A stretch of DNA of 64,000 bases, from the NCBI RefSeq assembly GCF_013391475.1, contig NZ_JACBAZ010000003.1, positions 1 through 64,000 on the forward strand, written 5' to 3'. This stretch comes from Oceaniferula marina. GTDB lineage: Bacteria; Verrucomicrobiota; Verrucomicrobiia; Verrucomicrobiales; Akkermansiaceae. Both the position numbers and the translations under genes were made by a program. Numbering within the stretch: the first letter of the stretch is position 1; each line of letters starts with the position of its first letter. Below are positions 9,769 to 19,700 of the stretch, one piece after another. The notes under the pieces were generated by a model, which had not been told where the DNA came from, did not search any database, and saw nothing but the letters and a program-made list of their open reading frames with translations.

Positions 9769-10701
9769 TTACTGAGCCGTCTTCGCTTTGATCTCCTTAA
9801 TGACCGCTTCTGGCACTTTAATGATACAGCCGTGTCGAGCTCCCTTAGGTAACTTAATAAGTTTACTAATATCTTCCCATTTCTTAAAATCTTTCGTCCG
9901 CATTGCTCCAAACTTGTGAGCACGATACATATCGTAATAAACGATCCATTGGCCGCCTACCTCGATTGGCATTGGCCCCTCGACCCAGCTTGGGGTAAAG
10001 GCTTTCACCTCTGTCTTCCACGGCCCTTGCAAATTATTTGCCGTCGCTACACGTAGATTTTTCTGGGCTTTCGGGTATCGAGTTTCATCTTTTAAGATCA
10101 TAACCCATTGATCACCAACTTTACGAATTAACGGGTCAATTACGCTAAATCCCGGTTCATAAAATAACTTGGTATCACTGTAGGTTTTAAAGTCTTTTGT
10201 CGTTACAGCATAGGTCCGGTGATCGTACCCTTTCTCACAGCTTTTTTGAGTTTTAGGGAAGCGATCTGGAATAGTTGAAGACCAATAAATCAAATACTCT
10301 TTCGTTTCATCATCCCACAGAATTTCTGGGGCCCAACAATTACGGGTCGTTGGTTCATGTTTCATCACAGGAAGAAATGACTGCTCAGACCAGTTGACCA
10401 GATCCTTGGAGTGTGCAATACCTATCCCTTGCTCTTTCCAACTACTTGTCCAAACCATATGAAAAACACCATCCGGTCCTTTCACGATTGAAGGATCTCT
10501 CATCAACTTCCCACCTACCTTCGGAGTTAAAAATGAGCGATCACCGTTGAGCGCATTCCAGTGCAGAGCATCTGTGCTCGAAGCTAAATGCAAACCGTCT
10601 TCGCCATTCCCTTTGAAATAGGCTAAAAGGTAATTTTCCGCCTGCGCTGCGGAAAACATGGATATTGCTCCGATGCTTAATATAATACGTCTAAATGTCA
10701 T
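9769..10701 (-). CDS. Secreted GH43-like arabinosidase-type enzyme
   Basis: 310 residues with a signal peptide (about 1-21, SAAQA cleavage). It is a single GH43-like propeller: FKGNGEDGLHLASS near the N-terminus, LMRDPSI with the candidate base Asp69, NCWAPEI at 121-127, SVIDPLI, and WVEGPMP carrying a candidate acid Glu. It is clearly homologous to the N-terminal half of the 38381-41161 protein and to the middle of the 16717-19941 protein, sharing blocks such as GKLMRDP and PKGARHG. This subgroup is commonly annotated as arabinosidase. First gene of the leftward six-gene set, 24 bp before the epimerase gene, with an operator copy 106 bp upstream of its ATG. Confidence 0.8.
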   Translation of the reverse strand: MTFRRIILSIGAISMFSAAQAENYLLAYFKGNGEDGLHLASSTDALHWNALNGDRSFLTPKVGGKLMRDPSIVKGPDGVFHMVWTSSWKEQGIGIAHSKDLVNWSEQSFLPVMKHEPTTRNCWAPEILWDDETKEYLIYWSSTIPDRFPKTQKSCEKGYDHRTYAVTTKDFKTYSDTKLFYEPGFSVIDPLIRKVGDQWVMILKDETRYPKAQKNLRVATANNLQGPWKTEVKAFTPSWVEGPMPIEVGGQWIVYYDMYRAHKFGAMRTKDFKKWEDISKLIKLPKGARHGCIIKVPEAVIKEIKAKTAQ

Positions 10702-10806
10702 AAAAAAAATGGTTAAAGTGTTAAATTGGTGTAATACTAGTTCAGTATCCCTAAGAGATCCTGCAGAATAATAACCTTATTGAGGCACTTACAATACAGC
10801 TTCAGG

Positions 10807-10817
10807 TTTACAGTAAA
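10807..10817 (-). promoter_or_regulatory. Palindromic operator/-35 element upstream of the 10701-1053 operon
   Basis: In the direction of transcription it reads TTTACTGTAAAC, a perfect dyad (TTTAC/GTAAA around one central base). It lies 106 bp upstream of the first ATG. TTTACT can serve as a -35 hexamer; TTGTAA starts 17 bp later. Confidence 0.7.
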
Positions 10818-11134
10818 GACCCCCTAGAGAATAGCCCGTCTCGTGGTGGTCGTTATGATGATCGAGAAAAATTGCCAACTGAAGAGCCATACGCAAAAAT
10901 CCGGACATATTCTATGGAGTGAGATAATGCCGCCACAAATTTTACAGACAATCGTACACGTGTCGCACGCCAATTGAACCGAATTATCATTTCAAACCCG
11001 CTCCCTTTGCTGTGAGCGGTTTTTTTTTACTGTTGCTGTAGCCGAAAGGGCACAGCGAACACTAACAAGTGTAATAGGAATCCCCCTTTATTGGTTGGCA
11101 CATGCAACCGTTACTACCTATGATCTTTGCTGAG
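10818..11134. other. Gene-free stretch with an orphan plus-strand terminator
   Basis: No convincing gene. A short plus-strand open frame ends at a TGA near 10980 (last residues IVHVSHAN) and could be the tail of a decayed gene, but I cannot assign it. The stretch separates the end of the 19941-11135 unit from the operator of the 10701-1053 unit. Confidence 0.4.
10997..11028 (+). terminator. Rho-independent terminator, plus-strand orientation
   Basis: CCGCTC (10998-11003) and GAGCGG (11014-11019) form a 6-bp GC-rich stem with a 10-nt loop, followed by nine T at 11020-11028. The U tract is on the plus strand, although both flanking genes are on the minus strand. In minus orientation the stem is followed only by GTTTG, a poor terminator. 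Confidence 0.65.
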
Positions 11135-11836
11135 CTACTCGGGTGATATATCCTTAAAGCCCTTCAGCTTCATTCTTCCGCTCTCCGTGTCGTGATAGAA
11201 AAACTCATACACACGCTTGTTCCCAGGGTGGGGCCATAATCCAGCACCCACACGGTGCCATTCATTACCGATGAAACAATGAGCATACATACTGCTGTGA
11301 TTTGTTTTGTTGACAGGAGGATTAGTGATAACTTTTGTCTTACCTGCTTTAATTTTTAACGACTTACCTTCAAGAGTTAAGCGCATAAGATTTTTACTAA
11401 GATTCACACACTTGACGGCCCCTTTAGGAAAACTCTCGATGGAATCATCTAAGACCAAGGCTCGATGTGCAGCCTCCTTGGTTTTCCCAGGAAATACGAC
11501 AATAAGGGCTCTTTTAAAACTCAGAGGTATTTTCACTTGAAGCAAGGCTTTGTCACTAGGGTCTTCGAGTAACGGCTCTTTACATACAGTCACTAGATTC
11601 CCCTTGAGACTGAGCATGAAACGTTCATGATTTAAGTATTTTTTAAACTTTGCTTTGATACCAGCAACTCCGGGGTCAGCTAGAGGATCATGCAAGTAAA
11701 CTTCACGAAAATCACGAGCTTGGCAAAACATCAAACACCTTACCGAAACAACTCTTATTGGTTTTTCACTCTCAGCAACCAAGGAAGGCTTACAAATAAA
11801 GAAAATCAAGCATAGTAATATATACGTTCGTTTCAT
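11135..11836 (-). CDS. Small secreted protein paired with the pilin-like protein
   Basis: 233 residues with a signal peptide (MKRTYILLCLIFFICKPSLVA). The mature protein is mostly beta-like, with conserved-looking Cys and aromatic positions and a C-terminal block GNEWHRVGAGLWPHPGNKR followed by a Phe/Tyr-rich strand. I recognise no catalytic motif. Proteins of this sort often accompany the large pilin-like Verrucomicrobiota proteins, and here it starts 21 bp after that gene's stop, so the two are almost certainly co-transcribed and probably act together at the cell surface. That function is inferred only from adjacency. Last gene of the unit driven from the operator at 19970. Confidence 0.6.
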   Translation of the reverse strand: MKRTYILLCLIFFICKPSLVAESEKPIRVVSVRCLMFCQARDFREVYLHDPLADPGVAGIKAKFKKYLNHERFMLSLKGNLVTVCKEPLLEDPSDKALLQVKIPLSFKRALIVVFPGKTKEAAHRALVLDDSIESFPKGAVKCVNLSKNLMRLTLEGKSLKIKAGKTKVITNPPVNKTNHSSMYAHCFIGNEWHRVGAGLWPHPGNKRVYEFFYHDTESGRMKLKGFKDISPE

Positions 11837-11857
11837 AATAGTTAGAATTATTATTGA

Positions 11858-14800
11858 TCAAATTTCATCCGCAGAAAGCCATCGGAAATGAGTAATCACA
11901 AACCGACGGCCAAACCTCTCGTTAACACTACTCGACAGTTGAGTGATTGGAGTAGATGGGTGATCTGATGAATCCACAAATTGAGGTAGGCGCTGTACTG
12001 TAGCTTCACACCATGCACGCGCAACAACATCCCCCTCACTGTTTCGAGAGTCACCGTATGTGCGTATTTTGAAGGTATCTCCGCGCACTGAGATCACACT
12101 CGATAACGGGCCCAACAAATCGGCCTGAGTGATCGCAACGGGAGATCCTTCTCCACTTTGGCCTTCCAGAGCATCTGTATTTTTGAGGCCTATTTTATCA
12201 TGATTTGCTATTTTCTGTAGATTGACCTCGATTGAATCATCCGCTGTTAAACCATTAATTCCAGAACGATCAATAGCTTTCTGCAGCACTCCCGAGAGTG
12301 CATGAAGACCACTTGCATTGCCAATTCTTCGATTAACAAATTCACCAAGACTTTGGAAAGGAGCCTTATCTCTTTCACCACGAAGTCGCAGCTCAATCAC
12401 GATACTCTCAGCAAGCAATTTGATTTCACCATCATCTAACGTGCGGAACCCTGCCCAGCGGATGGCACCAGCCAGATCAGCAGGTGGTTGATTCCCTACG
12501 TCTGGATCTCCCGCAAGGGGAAGGCCCATTCTGGGAAAAGCAGTACGATCATACATTTCATACGATCGATTCGACCAACCAGTCACAGCCTCGTCTCGGA
12601 GTGACATTAATATGGCCCTCCATGCATCTACCGAATCGGAATTTACATTAAACATTCCGGAAACCATTAATTCAGCAGAAAGACCTCTTGATGCACGAAC
12701 GTCTGACTCTAGAACTTCAGTTACTCTTTGTGACACATCCATACTTAAAGAGGGCGCGGCCACAAGACGTCTATTTAGAGTTTTACCTTTACCTTCAACA
12801 AGTTCGGTCAAGACCTCTTCTCGGGACCGTTGCTGTCCTGCATAGTCAGCAGTCTGATCCACGATAGAGGAAAAATAGTACCCGTCCCAAAGTAGATCAT
12901 TGAGCAAGTAGGAATGATCAAGATAAGCGTGATTAAATGATACCTCACCTCCTGATGAGGCAACCTTCGAAGACTCAACCATGGGGGGGGCATATGAATT
13001 GCCAAAGGGATGGGTCACTCGGGGTAGAGTTCGGCCGCTAACTATGTTGGAATGTAATAGCTCCCCCATGGAAGCACAAGGCCCCAGAGGAAGGCGGTGC
13101 ATAGGAACATGAGATACACCTTTAGCTGCCGTGGCACTTGCGCCGTAGAAACCTCTGTTTGTCTGAGGGTCGATTTCAATACCGGGAAAATCACTGAAGC
13201 TACTCATCTCTCGCAACTGTACGTCGTAGCTCTGATGAATCATACCTACATTGGCTGAATTCTGTATTCCGCCTTCAACAACATGATTATTATACAACCA
13301 AGGTTTTGTTGAGTTCTCTTCATCAACAGTCGTTTTTGCAGTCATCGTCAATATAGCAAAAGGACTCTTTCCTCCAGGGGTATTATCGTCGTTGCTCTGA
13401 AATAAATCCCCTACTCTAAATTCACGTTCTATGACTGGCTCATCAGGGGTCTGACTTAACTCCGTCTCAACATCAGAAAACTTAAATTCAAACCGGCGTA
13501 ACAAATCTTCATCATGTGAAACCTCATTGCCTGACAGAACATCCACCATGAAGTCAGGTCCACGTCCCGCACCTAGGCGTTTACCTGGTTTCACTTCGAC
13601 TGTAAAAGTATCCGATTTTTTCATGCCAAACCAACCACATCTGGCATAGTAACCTCTTTCAAAAGGGTAAACCGTAGCTTGTGGTCTACTATTTAATTGG
13701 CCTAAGTGATCGGTACAGAGCCCTGCTCGGGTATTCCAGCCAGGAACACAATGAACCCCCATTTCACCGAGTGGACCATATTGCTTGCGAAAATCTTTTT
13801 CTGTCACATACATTGCTGTTTCAGTATCGAAAAAAGCACGCGGCTCAAAAGTGTCCCCCTGATAACCTGCGACTTCCAGACCCCATGTCCAATCATCTTC
13901 TACATAGGGCGAGAATACCTTTACCTCACCAGGTTTAAGAATGATCTGTTCTCCAGGCTGATCACCAGTATCCTTCTCTGACAAAATCAAATTAAAGTAT
14001 TTGCGGGCAAAAGGGTTTCCTTGTTGCTCAAGCTGAAACATGGCAAGACCGCTGAATCTACCATATTCAAAATCCGTCCTCACATAGGCATCATTTTTCT
14101 TAAATCGAAAAACCACCGGTGGATCCCAAATCCGGACCCTCATGTAGGGCATCCTTATTTCTACGTCGTAAGGATTATGTAGTGTAACCACTGGATCATA
14201 ACAGAGCATTGGAACACCATAGTTTTGATGACCCCTTGGGTTTCCGCTAACATCATAGAAATTCTTTCGCCCCGCGGTTAGCAGCTCATGAGATACCATC
14301 GAAAATACCATTTGAACTTTTGAAATCACCGGAAGAAGCCTGACCCGATCCGGCGCATCTGCAAATTCTTCGTATTCCTCCTTAGATGCAAATGGTGTAT
14401 AATCGGACTCATCCAACGTCACCTGAGGTTGTTTATTCGCTACGTTTTGGACACGTTTGTAGAGTTCATAATAACTTTTAAGACTACTCCATCGAGGGCT
14501 TCCTTGGTCCTCAAAGTATAGTTCATCAGTGGTATCCACCCCCCTGACATCGGTCAAAAGCGAAGAGGGCGCAATGGATGACTCAAAAACAGAACTTAAG
14601 TCGACTTTTAATCCACCGCGGGCTACATCGCAGAGAACACCGAGCGAGGATTCAGTCAAATCGTGTAACCTCCCCGTGATCTCTTGCCGCCCATCTGGAC
14701 CAGTCAACAACACAGAATTTCCCATGGTAACACTTGCCTTTTGATGATCTAAACCACTCAACTTAGGAGATAATGCATCTACACGCACTCTTGCTGGTGC

Positions 14801-15475
14801 AACACGGTTGATAATACTTGGTCCAACAGCACTACCTACCTGATCTTTCTTATTGAGCCTAATACTGGCCGCCATACTTTGGTCCATTACAGCCCAGCCA
14901 TAACTTCCACCGGAACGATTACCATCCACATTCACAAGCTCAACTTTGACTCCGGGATCAGAGTATAATTCTGATGGCGAACGATTTAATGGCCCCAAGG
15001 TATCTGGATTCACTACCCATTGCCAGTCATCACCAAAATCACCAGCAAGATCCGAGTTCACCATATCTGGATCAGCTTGATCTTCATGTTTTTTTGTGGA
15101 TTTCAGCCACTGTTGAAACCCATCAGCCTTTTCACTATAGTTTGGACTGCCAGACAAAGATGGCTGCCAGCGCCATGAGTCCCATACACCTAATGCATTT
15201 GGCTGAGCTGAGTTCATATCAACAAATGATGCCCTCGCTGTAACTGCCCGATCCACCCCCAGAGTCTTCTGAAGCTCTCCTATCGCTAACATCAAGGCCA
15301 TGCGTGCATTCGCTTTCGCCTCATATTGAGCAGCTTGATGATTCGAGGCTCTTAATTCCACTGAGGAGAGGCTCAACATGGCAAGGGCGATCATTACTAA
15401 TAGAACCATCACACTGACGGTAGCTATTAAAGCAAACCCGCCATTCGATCTTTCCAAATGTTTGCTATTTTTCAT
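11858..15475 (-). CDS. Giant pilin-like protein (Verru_Chthon cassette protein A type)
   Basis: 1205 residues. The N-terminus has the look of a PilX/pseudopilin: a short basic stretch, Gly-Gly-Phe at 12-14, a hydrophobic helix at about 14-40, then an SSVELRAS / EAKANARMALMLAIGELQ amphipathic stretch as in type IV minor pilins. The remaining ~1100 residues are beta-rich and of unknown structure, with Pro/Asp-rich segments. This layout matches my memory of the large A protein of the four-gene Verru_Chthon cassette, but partners B, C and D are not nearby. It lies between the lipoprotein epimerase and a small secreted protein in a sugar-regulated unit, suggesting a surface-assembly or glycan-contact role (inference). 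Confidence 0.6.
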   Translation of the reverse strand: MKNSKHLERSNGGFALIATVSVMVLLVMIALAMLSLSSVELRASNHQAAQYEAKANARMALMLAIGELQKTLGVDRAVTARASFVDMNSAQPNALGVWDSWRWQPSLSGSPNYSEKADGFQQWLKSTKKHEDQADPDMVNSDLAGDFGDDWQWVVNPDTLGPLNRSPSELYSDPGVKVELVNVDGNRSGGSYGWAVMDQSMAASIRLNKKDQVGSAVGPSIINRVAPARVRVDALSPKLSGLDHQKASVTMGNSVLLTGPDGRQEITGRLHDLTESSLGVLCDVARGGLKVDLSSVFESSIAPSSLLTDVRGVDTTDELYFEDQGSPRWSSLKSYYELYKRVQNVANKQPQVTLDESDYTPFASKEEYEEFADAPDRVRLLPVISKVQMVFSMVSHELLTAGRKNFYDVSGNPRGHQNYGVPMLCYDPVVTLHNPYDVEIRMPYMRVRIWDPPVVFRFKKNDAYVRTDFEYGRFSGLAMFQLEQQGNPFARKYFNLILSEKDTGDQPGEQIILKPGEVKVFSPYVEDDWTWGLEVAGYQGDTFEPRAFFDTETAMYVTEKDFRKQYGPLGEMGVHCVPGWNTRAGLCTDHLGQLNSRPQATVYPFERGYYARCGWFGMKKSDTFTVEVKPGKRLGAGRGPDFMVDVLSGNEVSHDEDLLRRFEFKFSDVETELSQTPDEPVIEREFRVGDLFQSNDDNTPGGKSPFAILTMTAKTTVDEENSTKPWLYNNHVVEGGIQNSANVGMIHQSYDVQLREMSSFSDFPGIEIDPQTNRGFYGASATAAKGVSHVPMHRLPLGPCASMGELLHSNIVSGRTLPRVTHPFGNSYAPPMVESSKVASSGGEVSFNHAYLDHSYLLNDLLWDGYYFSSIVDQTADYAGQQRSREEVLTELVEGKGKTLNRRLVAAPSLSMDVSQRVTEVLESDVRASRGLSAELMVSGMFNVNSDSVDAWRAILMSLRDEAVTGWSNRSYEMYDRTAFPRMGLPLAGDPDVGNQPPADLAGAIRWAGFRTLDDGEIKLLAESIVIELRLRGERDKAPFQSLGEFVNRRIGNASGLHALSGVLQKAIDRSGINGLTADDSIEVNLQKIANHDKIGLKNTDALEGQSGEGSPVAITQADLLGPLSSVISVRGDTFKIRTYGDSRNSEGDVVARAWCEATVQRLPQFVDSSDHPSTPITQLSSSVNERFGRRFVITHFRWLSADEI

Positions 15476-15531
15476 GATGCGTGAGAAGTAAAAATATTAC
15501 TAATCGTAGTTGTCGCTGCTCAACAAGGTCC

Positions 15532-16701
15532 CTATTGACCTATGCTAAATTTATGAATCATTGTATGTTTGTATGTTTCACCAGGCTGAATAACACTATT
15601 AGGAAATGATGGCTGGTTAGGACCGTCAGGAAATTTTTGAGTCTCTAGGCACAAACCTGTCCTATGTTGATACTTCATTCCGCCTTTACCACTCACAGTG
15701 CCATCCAGAAAGTTGCCACTATAAAACTGAATCCCAGGCTGATCAGTGAATATTTGCATTTTGCGTCCCGATTTAGCGTCATAGAGAGTTGCAGCAAGCT
15801 CGACTCCTTGACCATCTCGTAGAACCCAACAGTGGTCGTAACCCCCGCCAAATTTCAACGCCTCATAATCGTCATTGATGCGTGATCCAATACGTTGCTC
15901 CGATGTAAAATCCATGGGGGTTGAAATCACAGATTCTCTTTTACCTGTAGGTATCAACCCAATTGTCGTTGGTAAATACTGCTCAGCCTCCAGCTTTAAT
16001 GTATGATCAGTAATTGGCTTCGATGGGTCACCAGACAAATTCCAATAACTGTGATGGACTAAATTAACTGGGGTCTCTTGATCCGAAGTGGCCTCAGCTT
16101 CCCAAATCAATTCATTTTCATCGGTCAGCCAATAGGTAACTTTAATATCTAGATTGCCTGGATAGCCTTCCTCTCCATCCGGAGATCGATATGCAAATGT
16201 AACTCCCTGCGCTCCTGGTTTCTGTGTAACCGAAGCTTTCCAGAAAACTTTGTCGAATCCGACTTTACCACCATGTAGGTGACATTCAATCCCTCCTGGA
16301 TCGTTATTTTTTGCCAGTAAGTATTCTTTTCCAGCGAGGCTAAACTTGCCCTCCGCGATTCGGTTGCCATATCGACCTACAGTGGAACCAAAATAGCTCG
16401 TGTTTGAAAGCCAGCCCTTGAGTGAATCATAACCTAGAGTTATATCTGCAAGCTTTCCGTCCCGATCCAGAGCCTCAAGAGACACCAGAGTAGCTCCATA
16501 TTCCATCACCACGGCTCTCATACCGTGTTTATTGACCATCGTATACTTGGTGACCTCCCGCCCGTTGATGACACCATAAACTTCCTTAGTGACTTCTAAA
16601 TTCGGCTGTGCGGGGGAATCTTGGCGATCACCACAAGATGATAGTATTAAACTGGCGCATAAACCAGCCAGTGGCAGGGATGTAAAATATTTGTTTCTCA
16701 T
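15532..16701 (-). CDS. galM: Aldose 1-epimerase (mutarotase), lipoprotein form
   Basis: 389 residues. The N-terminus is a lipoprotein signal with lipobox LSSC and acylated Cys23, so this mutarotase is exported and lipid-anchored rather than cytoplasmic. The GalM fold is evident from GYDSLKGWL, FGSTVGRYGNRI, LHGGKVGFDK, the catalytic His region NLVHHSYWNLSG and the C-terminal Glu block TGLCLETQKFPDGPNQP. It interconverts alpha and beta anomers of aldoses such as galactose, glucose, xylose or arabinose. It follows the LamG-GH43 gene by 15 bp, so it may equilibrate sugars released by that enzyme before uptake. Confidence 0.9.
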   Translation of the reverse strand: MRNKYFTSLPLAGLCASLILSSCGDRQDSPAQPNLEVTKEVYGVINGREVTKYTMVNKHGMRAVVMEYGATLVSLEALDRDGKLADITLGYDSLKGWLSNTSYFGSTVGRYGNRIAEGKFSLAGKEYLLAKNNDPGGIECHLHGGKVGFDKVFWKASVTQKPGAQGVTFAYRSPDGEEGYPGNLDIKVTYWLTDENELIWEAEATSDQETPVNLVHHSYWNLSGDPSKPITDHTLKLEAEQYLPTTIGLIPTGKRESVISTPMDFTSEQRIGSRINDDYEALKFGGGYDHCWVLRDGQGVELAATLYDAKSGRKMQIFTDQPGIQFYSGNFLDGTVSGKGGMKYQHRTGLCLETQKFPDGPNQPSFPNSVIQPGETYKHTMIHKFSIGQ

Positions 16702-16716
16702 AGTCGTTATAGATTA

Positions 16717-19700
16717 TTAATTTGCAGCGGCCTCGACGGAATAAAACACAGATTGAACCTGTTCCGAATAATCCTCATCCGTAAATGATGTCATTGAACC
16801 TTGAATCGGGATGGGGGCTGATATAGGAACCCAGTTCACCATGTCATTCGAGCGATAAACCACAAATTCTGTACCAGGAACAAAACCTGCTGTTTTCCAA
16901 CGGATCACTATATCCTGGTTTTCACGATCAATTTGAAACGAATCAATTTTAAACCTGCTATTTGCATCGGTTGGGTCTGTTCCTATCGCAATTTCTTCAG
17001 CGTCACTTTGACCATCCTTATCAAAATCTGTCTCGCTTGGAGAATCATCGGGGCCGGCAACATCGTCTAATCCTTCGATATCATCGCTCGGACTAAAATT
17101 AATAATTTTATATTCATCAACATCAGAAAGACCATCGTCATCATGATCCCTTGGTGCAGGCGTTGCATTCGAGCCATTGGTGTAATGCGTAGCCACCTCC
17201 TCAGCTGTAAGCACACCCTTCCATAGCCTTAACTCATCAAACGAGCCCACAAACCCACTATCCGATGTCCAGCGCGAACGTCCTAAATAGTTGGTTACAT
17301 CAGCCATATCGGTGATATCAAAATGCGGGCTGAGATCCTTATCAACTTCGACGCCATTGACATAGAGAATCACTGCGTCATTTTCACCGTCCCAGGTCAA
17401 AACCAAATGAGTCGGTTCAGTCAACGAACTTGTAATTGCTGCAGATTCGCCCAAGCGCTGTTCAATATTTGTTGTACCCTGTTTATATCCAGCAATTAGG
17501 ATATCTGTATTGGTGTGAGGTGATGCAAAAATGTAATAGCCATTACTACCACTGCCATCCGAGCCCTCTCCAAAATCGAAAAACCTCTGCCAAGCGGCAT
17601 CACTGGTCACGCCGGCCCATAGCTCGATAGATATATCATCACCAAGGTTCGAAATCAGGTTAGCTGGTAAGGCTACATGATCCACATTGGCTCCAGTTTG
17701 TGATCCGTCATTCCCCAGCTCCAACTGCCCACCGGAAAAACTGCTTCCCCCAGTGATGTTTACTAACGTTCCATCCTCAGCTCCTATGGAATCGTTCACG
17801 TCACCATCGAAATTATAACGATGACGCATCACGGCTGGCTCCCCGACCGGAATAGGTGGAAAAAAGATGGCATCAAACTCAGATGCAGGCATGGCAAACA
17901 TGGTGCCATGACGAACCCCGGATGGCATGGTCAGCTGATTCGTCTTTTCAGTCCAGTTGACCAAATCACTGGATGTCGCAACTCCGTAATATCCCAGTCG
18001 ATAATAATCCCAATAAAGAAACCACGTATCTCCCAGTTTTGCCGCACTTGGGCCCTCCGCCCAGCCTCCGCCAGCAGCGCCGCCAAAAAGTGGTGCACTT
18101 GCGGGAATAGCATACGGTCCAGACTCGTTAATTGACGTTGTATAATGGAGCGATTTACCAGGATCACGTTCATCTTTGACGAACATACCGTAGGTTCCAT
18201 CACCGACTTCAATAATCGATGCGTCAATGACATCCCAGCCTGGCTCATAGAATAGCTCAGCTTGTGTAAATGTTACAAAATCTTTGGTTGTTGTTTGATA
18301 TTGGCGACCTTCGCCATTGAAGGTTCCGGTCACTCTGGATGACCAAAATATGGTATAGTGATCGTTAGATTCATCGTAAACCATTTCCGGAGCCCAAACA
18401 TTTTCAGCGTTGGGAACACTACCCATCACATCCAGTCTCTGTGGTTCGCTCCAGTTGATCAGGTCATCGGAAAAAGCGTAACCCATATCCGTTCCTGACC
18501 AGTTGGTGGTCCACACCATATGGAATTTCCCATCCTTGCCTCGGGTGATATGAGGGTCACGAGTCAAAGTTCCTTCATCTGGAACTAGCACCACATTGCC
18601 GTCGTTAAGCTCTGTCCAGTTCAAGCCATCACGAGAATAAGCGAGATAAACTCCATTTTGACCATTACTGCGAAAAAAGCTGAAAACCAATACGTCTTGA
18701 AGGTCGGGAGGCGTGCTCGTACTGCTATTAGGGTCAGTTCCATAAGCGATCTCTGCCTTATCTCTGCATCCGTCGTCATCCGAGTCGTCTGATACAGGTG
18801 AAGTTGCATCACCAGGGGCATCACTCCCAGGAGTAAACGGCTGACGTAAAACACCCAAAAGAAATGGATTTAAACGGCCTGACACCTCATCACCATCTTC
18901 TAGCCCATCACCATCACTATCTTTATCATTAGGTCTTGAACCTAATTGAAACTCAGTAAGATCCGAAACCCCGTCCCCATCAAAGTCACCAGTTCCAGAG
19001 CCCGGCCCAGATCCTGCATTCCCCCCATTTAGATCATCCAATGAACTTATACCAGCAAAACCCAACTCCCAGAAATCATTAATCCCATCACTGTCACTAT
19101 CGAAATTTTGTAAAAACTGGCTTTCGGGCAACGCTACATTACTAATCCGTATGTCATCAATGTACCCGCTTAACCTATCTGCATGGAGATTCTTATACAA
19201 TCCACGCCCCACTGAGATTGCCCAAGCGTCAGAGCCTGAAGTTCCACTCGTATAAGCAGGAATTGTCTTTGCCGTGGCACTGCCAACGAGTTGACCATTC
19301 AGAAATAACTTCATGGTATCGTCTGATGCATTGTTAACGGCCACCACATGATACCATGTATCAACAACAACGCTCTGGCTCGATATAATCTCGGTGGCAC
19401 CCACAGCATCCGTGATTAAGATTCTCACCTTATTGGCATTCGTCTTTTGAAAGTAAACGGGAGCTAAATAGCCGTATTCACCATCCATTCCCAAAATCGT
19501 AACATATCTCCCCATGCTGCCGTTCGAAAACTTCACGGCAGCCTCAATTGTCCAATCTTGAAGAGCCCCGACGTCCTCCCCGCTCAGCTCGAGCCCACCC
19601 AGTGTCATGAGACCCGCAGCGCTAGCGCTAGCATTCGTTACACTTCGTGTGGAGCCAACCTGATTATAGGCTGGAACATCATCGCCATGATTGACACCGT

